Origin: CAVXSP01 sp963724645
GTDB lineage: Bacteria > Acidobacteriota > Vicinamibacteria > Vicinamibacterales > SCN-69-37
Direction: 5' to 3'
DNA length: 64,000 nucleotides
Assembly (NCBI GenBank): GCA_963724645.1
Contig: CAVRVJ010000013.1
Location: forward strand, 62,001 to 126,000
Part shown: one piece after another, positions 18,541-28,246 of the stretch
How the letters are laid out: each line of letters starts with the position of its first letter
Numbering within the stretch: position 1 is the stretch's first letter
Position numbers and translations under genes: made by a program
Notes under the pieces: generated by a model
Told to the model about the DNA's origin: nothing
What the model saw: the letters and a program-made list of their open reading frames with translations, nothing else
Database searches by the model: none

Positions 18541-21096
18541 ATGAGCGGCTCCTGGCGACGATTCGGCCCACTCATCGGGGTGGCGCTGTTCGTCGTCGCC
18601 CTCTTCTACCTTTGGACTGAGCTGCGCACGCTGAGTCTCGGCCCGGATCGGGCGGACGATGCAGGCGATGCCCCTGTCGCACGTGGGGTTCGCCGATCGC
18701 GCTCACGCTCGTCAATTACGCCGTCCTCACCGGATACGACCAACTCGCCTTCCTGTATCTGAATCGCCAGTTCCCGCGCTGGCAGATTGGCCTCGCTTCC
18801 TTCGTCGGCTATGCCATCTCCAACAACCTGGGTTTCGCGCTGTTGTCCGGTGCGTCGGCGCGGTACCGCTTCTATGCACGATGGGGGCTGACCGCTCAGG
18901 AGATCTCGCGCATTGTGATTTTTTATTCAGGCACGTTCTGGCTCGGCCTGCTCGTGCTGGGCGGGTGGGGCCTGGCCGTGCGTCCGCCGGCCGGACTGGC
19001 GAATGTTCGAGGCCATTGTGGGCGCCGGCGTTCGGCGTCGCGCTCCTGGCGGTCGCGGCCTCATACGGCATTGCCTCGCTCGTGAGAACGGGACCGATCA
19101 AGGTCTGGCGTCTCGTCCTGCCGCCGCTGCCGGCACCTCGTCTTGTGGGCGGCCAATTCGTGTTGTCGATTGCCGACTGGGCGCTCGCGGCGGCCGTCTT
19201 CTGGGTGCTCCTGCCCGGACCCACCCCGTTTGTTGAGGTGCTGAGCGCGTTTCTCGCAGCGCAGTTCGTCGGGCTGATCAGCAACGTGCCCGGCGGCCTG
19301 CTGGTCTTCGAAAGCAGCATGGTGGCGCTCCTGCCGAGTGTCGACCGGCCGCTGCTACTGTCCGTGCTGCTCGCGTATCGCGTCATCTATTACCTGCTGC
19401 CCCTCGCTCTCGCGTTGATCATCCTGTTGATAGACGAGTCGTTCGAGCGGCGACACGTCCTGCGCCGGTGGGGAACCGCCGTCGGATCGCTCACGGTGTC
19501 GGCCGCGCCGACGCTGCTCGCCGTGTTCACGTTTGGCGCGGGTGCTGTACTCCTGTTCTCCGGGGTCCCTGCCGGTCCAGGGCGACCGGCTGCACTTGCT
19601 CAGGACTCTTCTGCCGCTGCCGGTCGTGGAGTTGTCGCACTTCGTGAACAGTCTGGTCGGCCTGGGATTGTTGCTGGTGTCGCAAGCGCTGGCGCGGCGA
19701 ATCGATGCGGCATGGACGCTCTCGGTCGCTGGCCTCGGGCTCGGGATCGCGGTCTCGCTGCTGAAGGGCCTTGACTACGAAGAGGCCATCGTGCTCGGCC
19801 TGGTGCTGGGCGTGTTGATCTCCGCCCGGGGGGAGTTCGACAGGCGCGCGCGTCTGTTCGAGCACACCTCGCGGCTGTGGCTGACGTCCGTCCTTCTCGT
19901 CGTCCTCGGCTCCATCGCGCTCGGCGCGTTCGCGATGTTCAGCCGCGTGCCGTACTCGGACCAGTTGTGGCGGCTGTTCCAGTTCCGAGGGGACGCGCCG
20001 CGATTCCTCCGCGCCACGGTCGGCATGGCCGTGATTCTGCTGGCGCTCGGGCTGCGGATGCTGCTCAGCCCCGCGGTTCCCCCACTGGTCCTGCCGAGCA
20101 AGAAGGAACTGGATGAAGCCGATCGAGCGATTCACTCGCAGCGATCCTCGTCTTCCTACCTCGTCTATCTGGGCGACAAAGCGCTGCTCTGGAACGACGA
20201 CCGGATCGGCCTTCCTGATGTACTCGGTCCAGGGAAGGACCTGGGTCGCGCTGCACGATCCGGTAGGGCCGCCGGACGCGGCGCCGGGACTGATCGGACG
20301 ATTCCTCGAGATGGTCGACGACACCGACGGCGTGCCGGTGTTCTACGAGATCCGCAAGGACTACCTGCATCGCTACGCGGATTACGGGCTCGCCTTTGCG
20401 AAGGCCGGGGAAGAGGCGATCGTCTCGCTGACGAGCTTCTCCCTCGAAGGCGGAGCACGCAAGAAGATGCGCTTCACCTACAACAAACTGGAGAAGGACG
20501 GCGCCACGTTCCGGATGATTCCCGCCGCCGATGTGCCGGGCATCGTGCCGGAGCTGCGCGCGATCTCGGAAGAATGGCTGAGACTCAAAGCCGCGTCGGA
20601 GAAGGGGTTCTCGCTCGGATTCTTCAACGAGGACTACCTTGCGCGTTTCCCGGTGGCCGTGCTCGAGGTCGGCGGACGGATCGAGGCGTTCGCCAACGTG
20701 TGGCCCGGCCCGGGTCGCGTGGAGTTGTCGGTCGATCTCATGCGTCATCGCGTCAGCGCGCCGAAGAACGCAATGGAAGGCCTGTTCATCTTCCTGATGC
20801 TGTGGGGACGGTCCGAGGGATTCCAGCAATTCAATCTGGGAATGGCGCCGCTCTCAGGGCTGCAGGCAAACAGCCTGGCGCCGCTGTGGGTCAAGGTGGC
20901 CAGCTATCTCTACCGGTACGGCCAGCCCTTCTACAACTTCCAGGGCCTGCGCGCGTTCAAGGATAAGTTCAGTCCGCGCTGGGAGCCCACCTATCTCGCG
21001 TATCCAGGCGGCCTGGCGCTGCCGAGGGTGCTCGCGGACGTCTCGGCGCTCATCGCCGGCGGCTATCGCGGGATTCTGCTGAGAAGAGGGCGGTGA
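18541..21096 (+). CDS. mprF: Phosphatidylglycerol lysyltransferase, MprF type (frameshifted)
   Basis: The N-terminal half is a flippase-like run of membrane helices (NYAVLTGYDQLAFLYLNRQF, QFVGLISNVPGGLLVFESSM, LAYRVIYYLLPLALALIILL). The cytoplasmic C-terminal half is the DUF2156 GNAT-like synthase: LGDKALLWNDD, AFLMYSVQGRTWVALHDPVG, YNKLEKDGATFRMIP and FNLGMAPLSGL. It transfers lysine (or alanine) from aminoacyl-tRNA to phosphatidylglycerol, lowering surface charge and giving resistance to cationic peptides. Four frame changes near 18670, 19020, 19560 and 20210 split it into pieces; together they cover a normal length of about 850 residues. A TATGAT lies 11 nt before the ATG. It is convergent with the acvB-like gene. 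Confidence 0.88.
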
Positions 21097-21130
21097 AGAA
21101 TGTGGCCATCAAGGACATTGCCCCGTTGCT

Positions 21131-22687
21131 TCATCGCTTGACCAGGTGTCTTTCGATGAACGCGAGCACGACGCGGCCGACATCGTCGTACTTGCCGTTG
21201 AAATGATGAGAGCCGGGCAACTTCACTGACTCTCCCTCCCCCGCGATATCGTCGCAGGCGGTGTCGCGCGCCTCTTCCTGCTGGCCCGCGAGGCACAACG
21301 TCGGGACGCGGAGTTTGCGGACTTCGTCGGCGACGCGGCGCGGCGTCTCTTTCGCGCGAAAGACCCAGTCCAGCGGGCTGATTTCGAACGAAGCGGTCTC
21401 GCCCGGCCCAATCAGCACCTGGCCGGACACCTTCCGCCGATCGGCCTCGGACCATGTCTCGAGCACAAAGGGCGTGACCTCGGCACCAAACGAATAGCCT
21501 CCGAGGAACAGGGACAGGTTGGCGCCTTCAAACGCGGCGGCAACCCGCAGCAACTCGGCGCCGGTCTGCTGCGGCGTCTTCGAATTCCAGAAGTACCTCA
21601 GTGAGCTGATCCCGATGACGCTGACGCCGTGGGCGGCGAGGTACGCCGAGAGCTTTTCGTCGATGGCTGCCCATCCGCCGTCGCCTGAGAGAAAAATGAC
21701 GACCGCACGCGATTGTTCGGCCCATCGATACTCGAGCGGCAGACCCAGCGCGTCGAGCCTGGCCTCGAGCGCGGCCGCGGACTGTGGGGCCGGAGGCGTG
21801 GATTTCGCCGCTGAAGCCTTCCTGATGAGCGCGTCGATGGAGTCGTCGAACGGTTGGCTCCAGTACTGCTGCTTGCCAAAGCCGTGGCCGGTGTGTGGAA
21901 TCTCAATGAAGTGCGCACCCTGCATCCCGTCCAGAAACTTGTGGGTGTCGGGCGGCAGGCAGACCTGATCCAGTTCGCCGTTCAACACGTACCAGTCGTG
22001 CTGCAGTTCGCTGACCTTCGGCAGCCAGGCTGTGTATTTTTTGGCGTCGTAGGTCGGCCGGAAATTCTCGGCCGGACAGACCGGCTGCAGCGCCGGCAGA
22101 TCGGGACAGAAGCCGAGGCTCAGGCCGCCGGCAAACGTGTTCGACGGCGCGGCGGCGAGCGCTTCATACACCAGCGTGGCGCCGGAGGAATAGCCCAGCA
22201 CGATCGGCGGGTGATATTCCGGCAGCTTCAGCGCGCGCTGGGCCGCATGAGAAATCGTCTCGAGATCGCCGGTCGGCAGCCAGCACGAACCGCTCGTCGG
22301 ATGCGCGTTCTTCAGCGCAACAAAATCCACCCCCAGCACGATCGCCTTCGGCATGATGCGCCGGGCCCAGTCGATGACACCGAGGTTCCAGCGCCCGTCG
22401 CCGCTCAAAAAGAGAACCACGCTCGAGACCGGCGTCTTCGGTACGTACGCCACGACGTGACCGATGATCGGCACGGTGACGACGCTCTCGGTCCACTCCT
22501 GGCTCGGCGAGTTCCTGATCGGTGGCAGCGCTGGACTCGAGGGCGCGCCCTTCGGTTTGGCGGCGCCCTTCTTCGGCGCGGCTGGACGCTGGGCCGGCGT
22601 GCCTTTCGAGGAGGAGGTTTGAAACGCGGTCAGCGGCGCCGCGAGCGCCACCAGCGTGGCCGCTACGGCGAGCCGACGTGTGAACAT
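21131..22687 (-). CDS. AcvB/VirJ-family periplasmic hydrolase
   Basis: 518 residues with a signal peptide (MFTRRLAVAATLVALAAPL) and a Lys/Pro/Ala-rich spacer. Two alpha/beta-hydrolase modules follow: module 1 with VVLFLSGDGRWN and VLGYSSGATLVYEA, module 2 with VVIFLSGDGGWAAID and LGGYSFGAEVTPF. The duplicated LFLSGDGxW motif and GxSxG sites are typical of AcvB/VirJ proteins. In Agrobacterium AcvB hydrolyses lysyl-phosphatidylglycerol. Here the gene is convergent with mprF (35 bp between stops), so the pair could set the lysyl-lipid level. Intact. Confidence 0.85.
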   Translation of the reverse strand: MFTRRLAVAATLVALAAPLTAFQTSSSKGTPAQRPAAPKKGAAKPKGAPSSPALPPIRNSPSQEWTESVVTVPIIGHVVAYVPKTPVSSVVLFLSGDGRWNLGVIDWARRIMPKAIVLGVDFVALKNAHPTSGSCWLPTGDLETISHAAQRALKLPEYHPPIVLGYSSGATLVYEALAAAPSNTFAGGLSLGFCPDLPALQPVCPAENFRPTYDAKKYTAWLPKVSELQHDWYVLNGELDQVCLPPDTHKFLDGMQGAHFIEIPHTGHGFGKQQYWSQPFDDSIDALIRKASAAKSTPPAPQSAAALEARLDALGLPLEYRWAEQSRAVVIFLSGDGGWAAIDEKLSAYLAAHGVSVIGISSLRYFWNSKTPQQTGAELLRVAAAFEGANLSLFLGGYSFGAEVTPFVLETWSEADRRKVSGQVLIGPGETASFEISPLDWVFRAKETPRRVADEVRKLRVPTLCLAGQQEEARDTACDDIAGEGESVKLPGSHHFNGKYDDVGRVVLAFIERHLVKR

Positions 22688-22735
22688 CGATTCGATGATA
22701 GCAGGAGATGCCGCGACGCCGCCCCGGTCTAAGTG

Positions 22736-23335
22736 CTAAGCGACCGGATAGCGAAGGATTGTGCGCAATTTGGACGCGGCGATTCGCCTCGGGTCAGAGA
22801 GATAGATCTCGTGATGCTTGCCGCGAAACGCCAGGTGTTGCGACTCGGCAAATGCCGCCATCCGGCGGATGGTGTCCGCCTCGTGATCGAACGGTCCGAC
22901 GTGCAGCATCTGGATGGCGCGACCTTCGTTCAGGACCGTCAGCTCGACGTTGAGCACGTTGCGAGGCTTTCCTTTCCTGACCAGGTTCTGGGCGCATTGC
23001 GCCACCTCGCGCGACTGAATCCAGTCCGGCACGCGGATCAGCAGCTGCCAATTCCAGGATGCGCGCGGCTCGCGTTGGAAAAACCCGTCCTTGCTCCTCC
23101 CCCACCACAGCCCTTCGAGCTTCGAAACGGCGTAGTCGCGGCCGGCGGTCTTGCGCGCCATCTTGACCGTAAACGCCACGGTATACAGGGCGGCCACGGC
23201 GGCTTGAAAGGCATCGCCGCCCGGCTCGCCCCGCCCCTGGATGGAGAGATAGCGAGCCGGCCTGATGGTGATCAGCACCGGCTCGCCCGGCGTGACGTAC
23301 TCGTCCTTGTGTTGAGCGTAGAGATCGAGTTTCAA
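22736..23335 (-). CDS. GyrI-like small-molecule-binding domain protein
   Basis: 199 residues, a single GyrI/SOUL-type effector-binding fold without DNA-binding domain: FQAAVAALYTVAFTVKMARK, LEGLWWGRS, NWQLLIRVPDWIQ, IQMLHVGPFDHEADTIRRMA and KHHEIYLSDPRR. The start is a TTG that overlaps the stop of the DUF1259 gene (TTGA), so it is translationally coupled to it. Members bind or hydrolyse small hydrophobic compounds. The ligand is unknown. Confidence 0.8.
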   Translation of the reverse strand: MKLDLYAQHKDEYVTPGEPVLITIRPARYLSIQGRGEPGGDAFQAAVAALYTVAFTVKMARKTAGRDYAVSKLEGLWWGRSKDGFFQREPRASWNWQLLIRVPDWIQSREVAQCAQNLVRKGKPRNVLNVELTVLNEGRAIQMLHVGPFDHEADTIRRMAAFAESQHLAFRGKHHEIYLSDPRRIAASKLRTILRYPVA

Positions 23336-24222
23336 CTCGTTTTCATCATCCCGAGGGCGGCCTTCAGCCCCGCGCCGACCTTGTCGGGCGCGCCGACCAC
23401 CCAGAAGTGCATGAAATACAAGACCGGCGTGCCATCGATCATATGGCTGTGCAGCGCCGTAATGTCGATGTCGTGATCGCGCAGCGCTCTCGCGACCTTG
23501 TTCACCTCGTCGCCGGTCATGACGAAGTCGCCGGTGCCTGCGATCCGGCCGTCATCGGTGGCCTGAAAGTTCAAGGCCGTGGCCATGCCCATGCTCGGCG
23601 GCAATTCGACACCCATCATCGAGATCTTCTCGGGACGAGGGACGGCGACGGCCAGGACGCCGTTTGCCATCGCCCCCTTGCGGCCGAGCGCAGCCTGCAG
23701 CGCGTCGGCGCCCGTGAAGGGCGTCGCGTCCGGCGGGGCGCCGGGTGTCGTCGCCGCGGGCGTGCCGGTCTTGCCGAGCACCGTCGCGAGCGTCTGCGCG
23801 AGCTGCGCTTCGGGGCCGTGGCCCCAGAAATGGACGTACAGCACGCTGGGTGATTCGCCGAGCACGTGGTTGTGAATGGCCGTAATCTCCATCCCGCCCT
23901 GCTGAAGCGCGGAGATGACGCCATTGACCTCGCGATCGAGCAGCACGAGGTCGCCGTGGGCCACGGCGGCCGTGCCCGCCTTCCGGAACGCCATCCAGCT
24001 GCCGAGCGCGAGGCCGGTCTTGATCGGAATGCCGTTGACCGTGACCTTGAGGTCTCCGCGCGGCGCCGGCACTTTGTAGACGACGCCGTCCGGCTGCATC
24101 GCGCCCGTGCGTCCGAGCGCCCGCGTAATCGCGGCGGTATCCAGCCCGCCAGTTGCGGGCGCGGCCGGTTGCTGCGGAGCGAAACCAAGAACAGCGAGTG
24201 AGAGCAAGAAAACTCGAATCAT
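23332..24222 (-). CDS. DUF1259 (LppY/LpqO-like) exported protein
   Basis: Start MIRVFLLSLAVLGFAPQ at 24222 has GGAGG at 6 nt and a signal peptide; the longer frame begins with TTG inside that site. Two repeats of the DUF1259 domain follow: VYKVPAPRGDLKVTVNGIPI / ITAIHNHVLGESPSVLYVHF and VLAVAVPRPEKISMMGVELP / ITALHSHMIDGTPVLYFMHF. The repeated HNH/HSH and HFW motifs suggest a metal site. Function is unknown. It is coupled to the GyrI-like gene by overlap and follows the DUF885 gene by 47 bp. Confidence 0.85.
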   Translation of the reverse strand: MIRVFLLSLAVLGFAPQQPAAPATGGLDTAAITRALGRTGAMQPDGVVYKVPAPRGDLKVTVNGIPIKTGLALGSWMAFRKAGTAAVAHGDLVLLDREVNGVISALQQGGMEITAIHNHVLGESPSVLYVHFWGHGPEAQLAQTLATVLGKTGTPAATTPGAPPDATPFTGADALQAALGRKGAMANGVLAVAVPRPEKISMMGVELPPSMGMATALNFQATDDGRIAGTGDFVMTGDEVNKVARALRDHDIDITALHSHMIDGTPVLYFMHFWVVGAPDKVGAGLKAALGMMKTS

Positions 24223-24268
24223 AGCGGCCTCCAAGTACTCACGTGCAGCAATACAGGGTGATCGCTCC

Positions 24269-26020
24269 TCAGAATGCCTTTCCCGCGTCGCCGAGCATCG
24301 CCTTTCGAATCAGCGGCAACGGCAGCGGACCGAGCTTGATGAACGCGTCATGAAAATTCTGCAAGCTGTACTGGGAGCCTATCTTGGCCTTGTAGTCGTC
24401 GCGCAGCTTCAGAATCATCAGCTTGCCCATTGTGTAGTACCCGTAGATCGCATCGGCCGTGCCCCGCTTGGTTTCGACCTCCGCCGTCGGCTCCGGCTGG
24501 TAGCCCTCCCTGACAAAGAATTCACGCGCCTGGGCCAGCGTCATGCCCTGCGTGTGCATCTTGATGCCGACAATGAAGCGCGCGTTGCGCAGGAGCGCGT
24601 CCTGGATCTGCGCGAGCCGGTACTTCGGATCGTCGGCGTGCAGGCCCTCGTCGATCATCATCTGCTCGCAGTAGTGGGCCCATCCTTCGATGTTCGTGTT
24701 GGCGCCAAACACCTTGCGGACGTCCGACGGAAAGTCCTTGGCGTTCAGGAACTGAAGATAGTGCCCGGGCCAGACCTCGTGGACCGAGACGGTGGAGATG
24801 AGCGGATAGTACCAGCCGCGCATGTACTTCTCGGTCTTGTCGGCCGGCCAGGCGGGATCGGGAAGGGTGACGTTGTAGTACGCCTCCGTCGCCACCTTCT
24901 CGAACGGCCCCGGCGTGTCCATGGACGCAAAGGTGGTGGCGCGCAGGAACGGCGGCGTCTCCTGCACGCGGGCGCGCTCCGCATGTGGGATGGCGACGAT
25001 GTGCCGGTCGGTCACGAACTGCGCGAGCGCGTCCAGCGTGTCCTGCGCCACCGACAACAGTCTGGCGGCCGGCGGGTGGTCGCGCTCCACATCGGCGAGG
25101 ACCGCCATCGGCGCCTTCTTCGAATCGATCGTCCTTGCCGTCTCGGCAAACGCCGCCTGGTTCCGTTTGAGGTTGTCCTCCGCGATCTTCAGGAGCTGAT
25201 CGAGCGGCGTGTCGACCATCTCGTCTGCCCAGAGCTTCTTCTTGTACGTGTCCGCCCCGTAGGCGAACTCCCCCTTGGCGCGCGGCAGGAGATCCTTCTG
25301 GAGCCAGGTTTTGAAGTCGCCGAGCGCAGTCACGACCGCCTCGTTCGCTGTCTTGAAATCCGATCGCAACGTTTCGTCCTTGACATCCTTGAACGCCTCG
25401 GTGACGGCGCTCTTGAAGAAATCGCGGTTGGAGTCGAGCTGTTCGATGGCAATCTCGACGTAGATGCGCGGCGGATTCTCAATGTTCTTCCGCGCCTCGG
25501 CGAGAGCGGCCGGCATGGCCTTCTCGCGCGCGATGAGCAGCTTGAGCCGCTCTTCGGCTGGCGCGAAGTTGCGCTTGATCATGATGTAGGCCGTGTTGGT
25601 GAGGCCGCTGCTGTACGTGTCCGGGTCCTTCGCCCACGGTCGAATGACGTCGAGCGTGAGAATCCGTGAATCGAGCGCGTGCAGCACCTGCTCGCGATCG
25701 AGCTGTTTGTCGAGGGACAGCCGCGCCGGATCCACCGCCTCGATCCGGGCGCGCAGCCGGCGTAGTGCCTCGAGCTGATCGGTGACACCCTCTCGCGAGT
25801 AGTCTTCGAGCTTGTCGTCGTACTTGTGGATACCGAGATACGTGGCCTGCGTTGGCTGGCGGCGATACGTCTCCTCGAGCACGTCGGATGCCAACTGCGA
25901 AAACGCCGGATCGTCCGATCCAGGCGCAGGCACCGACGGTTGGCCCTCGTGGCAGCCCGACACCGCTACCGCGGACACGACAAGAAGCGAACCGAGGCGA
26001 CCGACCGGAACGTGAGGCAT
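24269..26020 (-). CDS. DUF885 metallopeptidase-like lipoprotein
   Basis: 583 residues. The signal peptide ends in the lipobox VSGC (SVAVSGCHEG), so the protein is probably a lipoprotein. The DUF885 domain fills the rest, with the thermolysin-like zinc motif VSVHEVWPGHYLQF, the downstream EGWAHYCEQMMIDEGL and a C-terminal SLQNFHDAFIKLGPLP. Members are zinc peptidases or carboxypeptidases abundant in Acidobacteriota. Substrate not known. It is the first gene of a three-gene minus-strand set with DUF1259 and the GyrI-like protein. Intact. Confidence 0.87.
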   Translation of the reverse strand: MPHVPVGRLGSLLVVSAVAVSGCHEGQPSVPAPGSDDPAFSQLASDVLEETYRRQPTQATYLGIHKYDDKLEDYSREGVTDQLEALRRLRARIEAVDPARLSLDKQLDREQVLHALDSRILTLDVIRPWAKDPDTYSSGLTNTAYIMIKRNFAPAEERLKLLIAREKAMPAALAEARKNIENPPRIYVEIAIEQLDSNRDFFKSAVTEAFKDVKDETLRSDFKTANEAVVTALGDFKTWLQKDLLPRAKGEFAYGADTYKKKLWADEMVDTPLDQLLKIAEDNLKRNQAAFAETARTIDSKKAPMAVLADVERDHPPAARLLSVAQDTLDALAQFVTDRHIVAIPHAERARVQETPPFLRATTFASMDTPGPFEKVATEAYYNVTLPDPAWPADKTEKYMRGWYYPLISTVSVHEVWPGHYLQFLNAKDFPSDVRKVFGANTNIEGWAHYCEQMMIDEGLHADDPKYRLAQIQDALLRNARFIVGIKMHTQGMTLAQAREFFVREGYQPEPTAEVETKRGTADAIYGYYTMGKLMILKLRDDYKAKIGSQYSLQNFHDAFIKLGPLPLPLIRKAMLGDAGKAF

Positions 26021-26059
26021 CCCAGCATGCTATGTCAGGAGTCTCGACTCGGAAAATTG

Positions 26060-26473
26060 CTATTTCTCGACCGCGCTGACGCAGCGTTCCGCGACACTCT
26101 GAATCGACTTCACCGCAAACGCCGGCAAATCGCGCGGGTCAATCCGCCCTCCAGGCTGGGCTTCCGGCGGCGGCTTCAGTTCCGCGCGCCCAGTCGTTGT
26201 GACCTGATGATTGGCATGCAGCGTGAAGTCGAGGTCCTCACCGCCGCTGACCAGCCGAAAGGTGTGGGGCATGTCTTTCGGCTCGTCATGCGCCACCGCG
26301 TTGGTCAAAATAAAGACACCTGAGTCGGTAGCTTCCACGACGCAGCCGCTCAGCGTGAGATCCTGGGTCCCGGGCGGGACCCGCGGAGGCTGCTTGGGCG
26401 CGCTTCCCTGCGCCGCCAGACACGCCGCCCACACCGCCACCATTCCCACTGTGGTGCTCAGATGACGAGTCAT
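26060..26473 (-). CDS. Small exported protein of unknown function
   Basis: 137 residues with signal peptide (MTRHLSTTVGMVAVWAACLA) and a good Shine-Dalgarno (GGAGGG, 8 nt). The mature part reads DLTLSGCVVEATDSGVFILT, then FRLVSGGEDLDF and NHQVTTTGRAEL, a short beta-rich domain of OB-like look found repeatedly in acidobacterial secreted proteins. No catalytic motif is seen. Divergent from the YCII gene. Confidence 0.7.
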   Translation of the reverse strand: MTRHLSTTVGMVAVWAACLAAQGSAPKQPPRVPPGTQDLTLSGCVVEATDSGVFILTNAVAHDEPKDMPHTFRLVSGGEDLDFTLHANHQVTTTGRAELKPPPEAQPGGRIDPRDLPAFAVKSIQSVAERCVSAVEK

Positions 26474-26604
26474 AGTCGGACCCTCCTTTATAGATAAGAC
26501 GATCAGCAGCCAAACCGGCCGGGGTTCGCTCCATGTCGATTTTCGGCGGTCCCGAGCGACTATCTGACGTCACGGCGATTGGCGCCGCGCGTTCGGAGGA
26601 CATC

Positions 26605-26961
26605 ATGAAGTATCTGTGCTTGATCTATGACGAAGAGAAGAAGATGGGGGCAATGCCGAAGAGTGAGGCCGATGCCTTCATGGGCGAGTACTTCGCTTTC
26701 ACCGAGGGCATCCGCAAGAGCGGCCACTATATCAACGGGAACGCGCTCCAGCCGGTCCGCTCGGCGACCACAGTCCGCGTCCGCAACGGCAAGGTTTCGA
26801 CCACGGATGGTCCGTTCGCGGAGACAACGGAGCAGTTGGGCGGGTACTACCTCATCAACGCGAGGGACCTGAACGACGCGCTTCAGGTCGCCGCGAAGAT
26901 CCCCTCGGCGCGGGCCGGCAGCATCGAGGTTCGCCCGATCATGGAGTTCGAGCAGGCATAG
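26605..26961 (+). CDS. YCII/DGPF-domain protein, partner of the ECF42 sigma factor
   Basis: 118 residues from an ATG with GGAGGA at 5 nt. The small ferredoxin-like YCII fold reads MKYLCLIYDEEKKMG, GHYINGNALQPVRSATTVRV and then STTDGPFAETTEQLGGYYL with the eponymous Asp-Gly-Pro-Phe. Family ECF42 sigma factors are almost always encoded beside one or more DGPF proteins, and here the sigma gene starts 12 bp later. Its role in signalling is unproven. Confidence 0.9.
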   Translation: MKYLCLIYDEEKKMGAMPKSEADAFMGEYFAFTEGIRKSGHYINGNALQPVRSATTVRVRNGKVSTTDGPFAETTEQLGGYYLINARDLNDALQVAAKIPSARAGSIEVRPIMEFEQA

Positions 26962-26973
26962 GCGCCGGTCAGC

Positions 26974-28224
26974 ATGAGCGAGGATGCGGTCGACTCCATC
27001 GGTGCCACAGTCGACGCGGTCTACCGGGCCGAGTCGCGCCGCGTTCTCGCCACACTGATCCGGCTGCTGGGCGATTTCGATCTCGCCGAAGAGGCGCTGC
27101 ACGAAGCGTTTACCGCAGCCCTGGAGCAGTGGCGCGCGGCAGGGATCCCCGCCAACCCAAGGGCCTGGTTGGTGTCGACTGGCCGATTCAAGGCGATCGA
27201 CGCCGTGCGCCGGCGCGCCCGGTTCGACGCGTCTCTGGCTGAACTGGCGCGTCAGATCGAGGCCGGCGCGCAGCAGGTGCCGGAAGACGACGCCACGATC
27301 GAAGACGATCGGCTGCGGCTGATTTTCACCTGCTGTCATCCGGCGCTGTCGAATGACGCCCAGGTCGCCATGACGCTGCGCGAAGTGTGCGGCCTGACCA
27401 CCGAGGCGATCGCGCGCGCGTTTCTGACGACGCCTTCCGCAATTGCCCAGCGCATCGTCCGCGCGAAATCCAAAATACGCGACGCGGGTATCCCCTATCA
27501 GGTACCCGCGGGGCCCGGCCTGACGACCCGGCTCGATTCCGTACTCCAAGTCGTCTACCTCGTCTTCAACGAGGGCTACTCGGCCTCCTCCGGAGACTCA
27601 CTGACGCGTGCCGACCTCTCAGCCGAGGCCATTCGATTGGGCCGATTCCTCGCTGGGTTGCTGGACGAACCCGACACCCTTGGGCTGCTCGCCCTCATGC
27701 TGCTCCACGAGTCTCGACGTGCGGCGCGAACCACCGCGGACGGAGCGCTCGTCCTGCTCGATGATCAGGATCGGTCTCTGTGGAACCGCGATCAGATCGC
27801 AGAAGGCTCAGCCCTCGTCGAGCGCGCGCTGGCATCGCGCCGTTTCGGCCCGTATACCCTGCAAGCCGCTATCGCGGCCGTTCATGCCGAGGCGCCAACG
27901 GCGGCCGACACAGACTGGGCCCAGATTGTCGGTCTTTATGACGTGCTGCTGCGCGCCGAGCCATCGCCAATTGTGGAACTGAATCGCGCGGCCGCTGTGG
28001 CGATGCGCGACGGACCGGCCCAGGGACTCGCCCTCGTCGAGGCGATCCTCGCGCGCGGCGACCTCGCCGACTACTACCTGGCGCACGCCGCGCGTGCCGA
28101 CCTCTACCGCCGGCTGGGACGCTTGGCGGAGGCGCGCGCCTCCTACGCGCGCGCCCTTGGTCTGACTCGCCAGACGCCGGCGCGCCAGTTCCTGGAGCGA
28201 CGGTTGCGGGAATCGAACGGGTAG
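26974..28224 (+). CDS. ECF42-group RNA polymerase sigma factor with C-terminal TPR-like domain
   Basis: 416 residues. Sigma-2 (LIRLLGDFDLAEEALHEAFT, RAWLVSTGRFKAIDAVRRRA) and sigma-4 (QVAMTLREVCGLTTEAIARA, AIAQRIVRAKSKIRDAG) are followed by the long SnoaL-free, helical extension of this group: VYLVFNEGYSASSGD, LALMLLHESRRAAR, DQDRSLWNRDQIAEG and GPYTLQAAIAAVHAEAP, ending in TPR-like helices. There is no anti-sigma gene nearby. ECF42 factors depend on their own C-terminal domain, which fits. Co-transcribed with the DGPF gene. Confidence 0.92.
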   Translation: MSEDAVDSIGATVDAVYRAESRRVLATLIRLLGDFDLAEEALHEAFTAALEQWRAAGIPANPRAWLVSTGRFKAIDAVRRRARFDASLAELARQIEAGAQQVPEDDATIEDDRLRLIFTCCHPALSNDAQVAMTLREVCGLTTEAIARAFLTTPSAIAQRIVRAKSKIRDAGIPYQVPAGPGLTTRLDSVLQVVYLVFNEGYSASSGDSLTRADLSAEAIRLGRFLAGLLDEPDTLGLLALMLLHESRRAARTTADGALVLLDDQDRSLWNRDQIAEGSALVERALASRRFGPYTLQAAIAAVHAEAPTAADTDWAQIVGLYDVLLRAEPSPIVELNRAAAVAMRDGPAQGLALVEAILARGDLADYYLAHAARADLYRRLGRLAEARASYARALGLTRQTPARQFLERRLRESNG

Positions 28225-28246
28225 AACAGCAGGAGGTCGGCCTATA

